Source: Fistulifera solaris (taxonomy: Eukaryota > Bacillariophyta > Bacillariophyceae > Naviculales > Stauroneidaceae). From it: 64,000 nt of DNA. The stretch lies in NCBI GenBank assembly GCA_030295235.1, contig AP026144.1, positions 372,001 to 436,000 of the forward strand. Reading direction: 5' to 3'. The position numbers and the translations under genes are program-made. The notes beneath the pieces were generated by a model that had not been told where the DNA came from, did no database searches, and saw only the letters and a list, made by a program, of their open reading frames with translations. Of this stretch, positions 58,201 to 64,000 are shown one piece after another (positions within the stretch are counted from its first letter, which is position 1; every line of letters starts with the position of its first letter).

Positions 58201-61200
58201 GACTCCAAAGAAGATCGGCCAAGACTGACCTGCGCTGAAGTGAAAAAATTGAAGCCACATAACGAAGCGACCGAAAGTTCTGGCATTGATTCAGATAGTG
58301 ATGCCGTTGGAGAGGTCCGGGGGCAAGTCTTTGAGAGACAGCGGCTTTTTGGCGACTTCCTGGACGGTCTCGTTTGTACAATTGGAAATATGGTTGCCGT
58401 AGAAATTGAGAAACAACAACTTCACGTTCCCCTTTTGATTGCTCTCGTAGATGAGTTATATCATTTAAGCCACCATGGATCTCGCTGCGATAGAGAGGTT
58501 TGGTTAACCAGGAAACTTGTTGAAGGGCTTTCACGGACTCTGCAACGTCTTCAGCTTCGATCTCCTCCGTCAAAGGAAATGGCATTGCTTTTGGTATGCG
58601 TACAGAACTTTACGTTAGCTTTGACCAGCCTTGTCGTTCCTGACCAAGAAGCACGAGACTACTTGATCGATCCCTTCAACGACGATGGACCCCATCACTT
58701 AGTTGACAGTGAATCATCACCACGATACAAATGTAACCATGGTATGCCTGCTGCGCTTCGGACGCTAAAGCAGGAGTCACTGAGCCAACGTTCATTCTAT
58801 TCCTGCTGTATGAAGTCGAAAGCCCATAAGTGTAATTATTTTGAATGGTCAGACAATTCTTTTTGCCAGCGACGGCCTTTGTTTAACGAGAATGTCGCGC
58901 GAAAGATTTGGGAAATGATTTCGACAACACAACACGGTCGAAGGCACTCTACAGAAAGGTTGCTCTGTTACCTTACGAGACAGCTTTTGTCGGCGATCGA
59001 AGCCTCCGCTCGCGAAGAGAACAAAGGTAGCGAGACGATGCGGCGAATTACCAATGAAGATGTGCTTAAGAATTTCAATGACGGGGTATATTGTAGCGTG
59101 TGCCGTGTGCACAACACCTTTGACAACTCACCAGGCAATGAACAATTTCCACTTTATAATTCATATCCCGATTTAGCGCAAGTCCGTTCTATTCTTGAAC
59201 TCCTTGCCCTTGTCGGTGACGAAGGCGACGTCGATTTGTGGTTCGACCCGCTTTGCGCGATCCTAGTATCCCCTCCTAAGAATACTTCGAGTTTTCGGCC
59301 ACTTGCCAAGCGATGTCTGTTTCAACTTTGTGGAAAATCCCCGTCACTGTTTCTGGAGGTACGCGACACCTTCCTTTTAGAAATCGATTCGAACGTCTCA
59401 TGGCGATGTGTCAAGAAGTCATGAATTATTGTTTACTTTTGAACAGAAAGGCTTCACCACAGAAGAGAAGAGGTCAAGACGTGGAAGAACTGGAATGGGA
59501 AAAATTGTCTCTTCGTGAGATTATAGGTACTACTGATCTCATAACAGAAAATGCATTTTTACAAGACTGTTCATCCAAGTTTGGGGCGGCCTTGGAGGAG
59601 CTTCTACTACACGCTTTTAAGCGGCCTAAGAACTGGAGAGCGTTTTGTCAGTCAAAAGGGTCCAGACCAACGAATAAAGAGGGTGGTGATTCGTACCGCC
59701 ACCCTATTTGTGACGTTCTCGCACTACCATCGCTTCTGACCGGTGAAAACCGTGTTCATTCCATGAAATTGGCCAGCCTTGCGTTTTCATCCCCTTCGTT
59801 ACCGGCTGATTCCCAGGAAAACTCAATAGCACCATCGGAAGCTCACAGTGCGAGCTGGTCAATAAATAAAGGAGAAAAGGAAGATGACATCGTCGCTTTC
59901 ATCATTCGATTTGTCTGCGGCGACGAGTCGCAAGAAGTCCGTCGATTAGCCACTGTTGTCGCACGGGGATTATGTGATGGAGAACAAGAGGCGGCACAAC
60001 TTTTTACTCGCTTACTCAAGAGTCAAGTTGCAATAATGGGAAATACGGGAAAGCTCTTTCTTGAGTTTTTCGATGTGCTGAATACGTTGGTGCGGGCGAC
60101 TAGAAAGGAATTTATGGACATTCATTCGATGCTTGCTTTAGTCGAATGCTTGTTTTGCGAGCAGACATCTGCCAACCATTGCGATCAATTTGGAAGGGCG
60201 ACACATTGTTTTGAAATCAAGAAGAATGCCGCAATTCAAAGAACAAGATTTGATCTTATCCCATGTGGTCACATCATTAGCCGCCCCCGAGAAAGACAAA
60301 AACCAAAAGACACCCTGAACAAGTGGGTCGATTTGCTCGTTTTCGACTAAAAACAGACCCAAACTCGTCATCAAGCCACGACTTCAATCACTTCGTGGTC
60401 CTACCCCATCGAAGTGTTATCTCTGAAATACATTTAGAGATTAACGACCCTCATGGGCGGTTCGTGAAGACCATCAACTTTTACTACTCTCCGCGGCCGG
60501 TAAACAGTCCTACTGATCTGAAAGAAACCGATTATTTTCATGTATGGAAACTTTGCGGAACACTTAATTTGGAGAGGGCAGCCGAGAAAGCATCGTTGAA
60601 GCTAGAAGTTTTAGTTGCTGCATCGAATATACGCATCGAATTCGACGAATTCTATGACCGCCCGGGAAGTAATAAATCAGACGAATTTGTCATCCATTGC
60701 CCTCGTTGTATGCGTGTTGTAACAAATGCGCACGGTGTATGTGGCAGCTGCGGGAAGTTGCTTTCCAGTGCAGAAAATGCCGCCATATCAACTATGACAG
60801 ATTAAATGCATTCCTCTGTGTGGAATGTGGCTATTGCGCATCGGGTGGACTGGCATACGAATTAACAGCTGCAGTTGCATCAAACGCAGTTGCTATCACT
60901 TGTGACAATGATTACAAAGAAGCGCTTTCAATGTTCGCCTGGGGCTCCAAAATATCAGAAGACCTACGAGCTGGTCTAAAAGCAAGCTTGGGAGCACTTT
61001 CAGTAGAATTTATGAAACAACCAGCAATCGGGGGCTCCGTACTGATTGGTAGGGCCTACGAAGGCCAACTACCACTGAAACCCGGCTCAACGGAACTTAA
61101 GTTGGAGAACCCATCGTTGAAACAATTTGACAAGTTAGGTTCCGTTGTAAGGGCTATTGCGGAAAAACGAAAATGTTCACTGAATGCCGCTGATAGATCT

Positions 61201-61908
61201 AACTCCCAAAACACTGTCAATAGTCACTCACGCGGGTTTCACCGAGACGATTTTGATGACGCTTCAGAGTTCTTTGGTGGGTTATTGGAAAGTTCTGGAA
61301 TGAGTACAGGTTTGGATCGTCTCATGGCCTCGGTTCGGCGTCAGCGTGAGCGAAACGATAACCCAGACACCGCTCAACACCAGCCCCTTCCAAAGAATGG
61401 CGTCGCCGAGTGTGATCATCTGTATCATCTGGTCCACGAAGCGCAACGAGAATGTTTTCGGTTAGAACGCCGTATTGAGGCATGGCAAAGGCTTGAGACA
61501 GGAAGCATGTTCAGTGACGAGCATAAAAGCTTAACGGGCTTCCAGCCATCAAGATGCTCCGTTTGTTCCCCGCTCGTTACCAGACAGCTTCTCATGTTGT
61601 GGCACTCTTTGTTTCTGCTGGATCCGAAGGATGCACAAGTCAATGACGGCATGTTAGCCATTTTGTTGACAGAAGATGTCACGGCGATGAAGGACGTCCA
61701 AGAGATGAAACGGATCATAGTAAAAGACATTGCTGTCAACTCAGAGAAAGGCCGTTCTGCAATTCTGGCAGCATTAAGCAATCGATTGATTGACAGACAC
61801 TGTGCTGAAATAATTGGAACCATTTTGAAAGAAGAAATCGATCCAGGAATCGTAAATCCCTTTCTATCGCTGGCGGACCACATCCTTGATTGCAATCTTG
61901 CACTATAA
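49225..61908 (+). CDS. UBR4/BIG (calossin/pushover) homologue lacking the usual C-terminal E3 module
   Basis: About 4,165 aa. Introns at 49254-49317, 51466-51525 and 56862-56931 are GT-AG and join the frame exactly. The long helical N-terminal half is followed by a UBR box at 54891-55070 (~residue 1,850; QCFTCGLVGDRGCCSLCALV, FFCDCGAEQPS), the N-degron-type zinc fold. A beta-rich stretch (55.5-56.8 kb) may be a propeller. A ZZ finger is at 58027-58143 (YYCCDFCDRHIKGVRY, DLCRKCYND), a GRF-like finger near 58730-58860, and the BIG-type Cys cluster at 60690-60830 (HCPRCMRVVTNAHGVCG, then QCRKCRHINYD and CVECGYCASG). The protein stops ~360 residues later. At least ten one-base indels split it, near 52090, 53840, 54245, 54363, 54450-54580, 55356, 57980, 59381, 60332 and 60752. 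It likely acts in N-degron recognition. Confidence 0.88.
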
Positions 61909-62548
61909 CAAATCTTTGGGGTAGCATGAAGGAATAAAATAGATGCTTCTTTTGCCTATTCGTGAATATTAAGCGCAGCATTTCGGATAATGTTGATTGA
62001 TTGTCAGCAAGGTTACCGCTGGACCTCGGAAAATAATCCAGGTACCCGCTTTTTTTATCCATACCACAATAAACTCATAATCACGTCTTAATCAATCTCA
62101 TATCCCCTCTACTCTAATAATAGAAACGCCTTTATCAATTTCTCCGTATCAGTTTTTGAGTCGGAAGACTGAATGCAAATGGTTTGAGACTTCGAGACAG
62201 AGGGCCTCTCTGCTAGAATCTCCAGAGCTAGGTCCTTCACTTTTGTTCCGAAACAATTCAGAAAGCTCCAGGGAACTCCGACCGGTATTCAAGAATGCTT
62301 AATTGATTATATCTCATCGGCATTCCCTGCATTATACAGTAACCTTAGTCGAATTTTTTCTAAACCTTGCGTGGCTTATATCACGAGCTTTGAACCAAAA
62401 AGTTTGAAATGCAGCGATACTGGTACGGTACCGGTACCGGTACCGGTACCTGGTACTTTTCGAAAAGCAATGCCAGTCGTGATAATTGGCAAATAGATAC
62501 TCCGTATTACATTCAAAACGGTAGCTGTATAAAAAGATCCTGCAAAAC
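61909..62548. other. Intergenic region
   Basis: About 640 bp, stop-rich in all forward frames, so it does not hold the missing end of the giant gene. It includes the GGTACC array at 62420-62456. Confidence 0.65.
62420..62456. repeat. GGTACC palindromic array, longer copy
   Basis: GGTACGGTACCGGTACCGGT continuing ACCGGTACCTGGTAC: four overlapping sites. It lies ~95 bp upstream of the start codon at 62549, similar to the placement upstream of CCT2. Confidence 0.7.
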
Positions 62549-63244
62549 ATGAGTGGTTTCCTTGCGAAAGCGAAGAATACAGCGATTATCGCCAAGATCA
62601 AGGGTGAAATCGCTCTCCTAGATCGTGAAGATAAGCAGCAGCGGCAAGCGTTTGGCGTGGAACTGTACGATCTCCTTGATTCGATGTATTCGAAAAGTGG
62701 TTGGGATAAAATGCCTCATTTCCTTGGCAAAGAGTCTCAGCAGATCAAACAAATTTTCGATGTTTGTCAGCTGGACATTCGACAACTTCTCGACAGCAAA
62801 GACGCTAAGGAACGAGAGGTGGAGCACTTGCAGATCGACCGCGAACGTGCGCTTCCACCTACAACGAACAAAGAAAAGCTTGCTCAGGCAGGAAAATGGA
62901 TGTCATCTCAAGGCAATGAAGCAAAATTGAAGGCTGAGTCTGCTTTACTTGACCACAAGATGAAAGCCAGGAAAGGTACTTTTGGCATTGATGTGTTTTC
63001 CTTGGTAACAGGGGATGCATCTGCTGAGTCGATTCTTGGAGAGGATTCTAGCGAATCATCGTCGAAAGGCGGTATATTAAGCGGTGTCAAAAGCGGAATT
63101 TCGAATCAAATCTCGAAATTGTCCGGAGATGAGAAGAAGATTCAGGACATCATCAAGAAGGCCAAGGCAGATGATGCTCTGATTCAACAGCGAAAAGAAC
63201 GTAAAAGACGCGAGATTGCTCGATTGCAGCAAGAAATCAGCTGA
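62549..63244 (+). CDS. Helical protein with internal duplication, function unknown
   Basis: 231 aa, intact, with ATG at 62549. Two related segments occur: residues ~14-47 (IAKIKGEIALLDREDKQQRQ then AFGVELYDLL) and ~122-152 (EAKLKAESALLDHKMKARKG then TFGIDVFSLV). Both read K-I/L-K-x-E-x-A-L-L-D..K..R...FG-x-(E/D)-(L/V). The C-terminus is a charged helix (QQRKERKRREIARLQQEIS), probably a coiled coil. There is no signal or membrane segment. The fold may be a helical bundle made of two copies. Confidence 0.75.
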   Translation: MSGFLAKAKNTAIIAKIKGEIALLDREDKQQRQAFGVELYDLLDSMYSKSGWDKMPHFLGKESQQIKQIFDVCQLDIRQLLDSKDAKEREVEHLQIDRERALPPTTNKEKLAQAGKWMSSQGNEAKLKAESALLDHKMKARKGTFGIDVFSLVTGDASAESILGEDSSESSSKGGILSGVKSGISNQISKLSGDEKKIQDIIKKAKADDALIQQRKERKRREIARLQQEIS

Positions 63245-63928
63245 TAGACGTGCGCAACCTATCAAGACAAAACATTAGTCGGTGTTCGAGGTCCACCAAC
63301 TATCGGGTCGGCGGGACCCGATAGAAAAGGCGGACAGTCATTAGGAATTCACCACATATCCTGTAGCCTCTAACTGTCAGTTTATTGTTTCGTCTCCTTT
63401 CTTCATAACTGGTCAAGCCTTAAGTACTTGGTCGTATTTGGCTCTTGTGATTGTGACCGTCTATTGAGTAATTTCGTCGTCGGCAATGAGTGTTGTCGCC
63501 ACTTTAATTGTCGCCGATGAGCCATCTAGACACTAACGGACGAGAAAATTCTTTTGTCGTATCTCTCTTGTCGCATTAACAAGTTTTCTTAAAAGCTTCA
63601 CAATTACTTGTCCTGTTCGAATGAGTGGAAAGGAACTAATTTGACGTCGGTCTATGCTCTTCGTTTAGGTCGAGACTGGAATCCGAGCATGGCTCAGTAC
63701 CAGTACGACTTCACCTTGGTTCCTATTAGGTCTTGCAGCGTGCGCGGATGCGTCCTCGCCATCTTCACGTTCTTTTGATCTCCCGTTTTCCTTCTCCACC
63801 TTCACGCGCTGGCTGTCAATCATTTCATTCAAGTTCCAGACCTTCTCATCATTGCGTGGATCAATCATTCACCTCAATATCTTCACAAGTCACAACAAGT
63901 TGCTAACAAGAGCACCTTGTCGCTCACG
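63245..63928. other. Intergenic region with a strong stem-loop
   Basis: About 680 bp without a supported gene; the stem-loop at 63300-63324 is the only clear structure. Confidence 0.55.
63300..63324. other. 10-bp perfect stem-loop in the likely 3' UTR
   Basis: CTATCGGGTC-GGCGG-GACCCGATAG: ten paired bases and a five-base loop, 56 bp after the preceding stop codon. It could act in mRNA 3' processing, stability or termination. Confidence 0.6.
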
Positions 63929-64000
63929 ATGAACTCCAATGATGCGGAAGACAAGTTGCCGGAAGCAGGGAACTCCGCGTCAAAAATACATGCCGGTATG
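63929..64000 (+). CDS. Possible start of a further gene (3' partial)
   Basis: An ATG at 63929 opens 24 codons (MNSNDAEDKLPEAGNSASKI and onward) to the window edge without a stop. It is too short to assign. Confidence 0.3.
   Translation, partial: MNSNDAEDKLPEAGNSASKIHAGM

Noticed and set aside
1-64000. tRNA or rRNA genes
   Set aside because: GGTTCGA-type B-box matches were seen only inside coding regions (near 8528, 25194 and 54568), without a cloverleaf. No rRNA-like stretch was recognised.
1-64000. LTR retroelements, other transposons or virus copies
   Set aside because: No reverse transcriptase, integrase core, transposase or capsid-like frame and no long terminal repeats were seen. The only hint is the zinc-finger-like tail of the gene at 6826.

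Overview
The window is nuclear DNA of a stramenopile alga, most likely a pennate diatom close to Phaeodactylum tricornutum. This is inferred from the sequence, with no search behind it. The evidence is compact genes on both strands, short GT-AG introns (mostly 60-83 bp), and several proteins that begin with a signal peptide followed by a diatom-type plastid cleavage motif (an ASAFAP-like site with Phe at +1). Diatom-style gene families also occur: LRR membrane proteins and Pro/Ser-rich surface proteins with GPI-like tails.

Layout. 0-12.4 kb: 5'-partial fatty acyl-CoA reductase/acyltransferase-like fusion (+), plastid DEAD-box helicase (-), a hairpin-bearing minisatellite, a plastid membrane protein (+), a coiled-coil protein with an integrase-zinc-finger-like tail (+), plastid fibrillin (-), chaperonin CCT2 (+), ASC-1/TRIP4-like zinc finger protein (-). 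12.6-18.4 kb: two tandem paralogous receptors, each joining a bacterial sugar-binding-protein-like ectodomain to a class C 7TM domain. 19.9-26.0 kb: FAD monooxygenase, a repetitive surface protein and a trypsin-like protease on a Ser/Pro stalk, all (-). 27.1-31.5 kb: plastid Mfd helicase (+) converging on an STK19-like gene (-). 32-40 kb: MGST3-like enzyme, two secreted/membrane unknowns, plastid tRNase Z, a small acidic protein, a mitochondrial carrier. 40.8-48.6 kb: ULP1/SENP SUMO protease, LRR membrane protein, small membrane protein (all -). 49.2-61.9 kb: one giant UBR4/BIG homologue (+). 62.5 kb to the end: an internally duplicated helical protein and the start of another gene.

Data quality matters for any user. 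Most long genes carry isolated one-base insertions or deletions, nearly all in short homopolymers, where the flanking frames join into one normal protein of family-typical length. Corrected total lengths come out divisible by three. I read these as consensus errors and annotate such loci as single genes, giving the positions. Lengths quoted assume those corrections.

The most interesting biology is the receptor pair, the BIG/UBR4 homologue that stops before its catalytic end, the reductase-acyltransferase fusion with a substituted catalytic His, and three dispersed non-coding signals: an 85-bp conserved inverted pair, a recurrent GACTGA/TCAGTC palindrome and GGTACC arrays.
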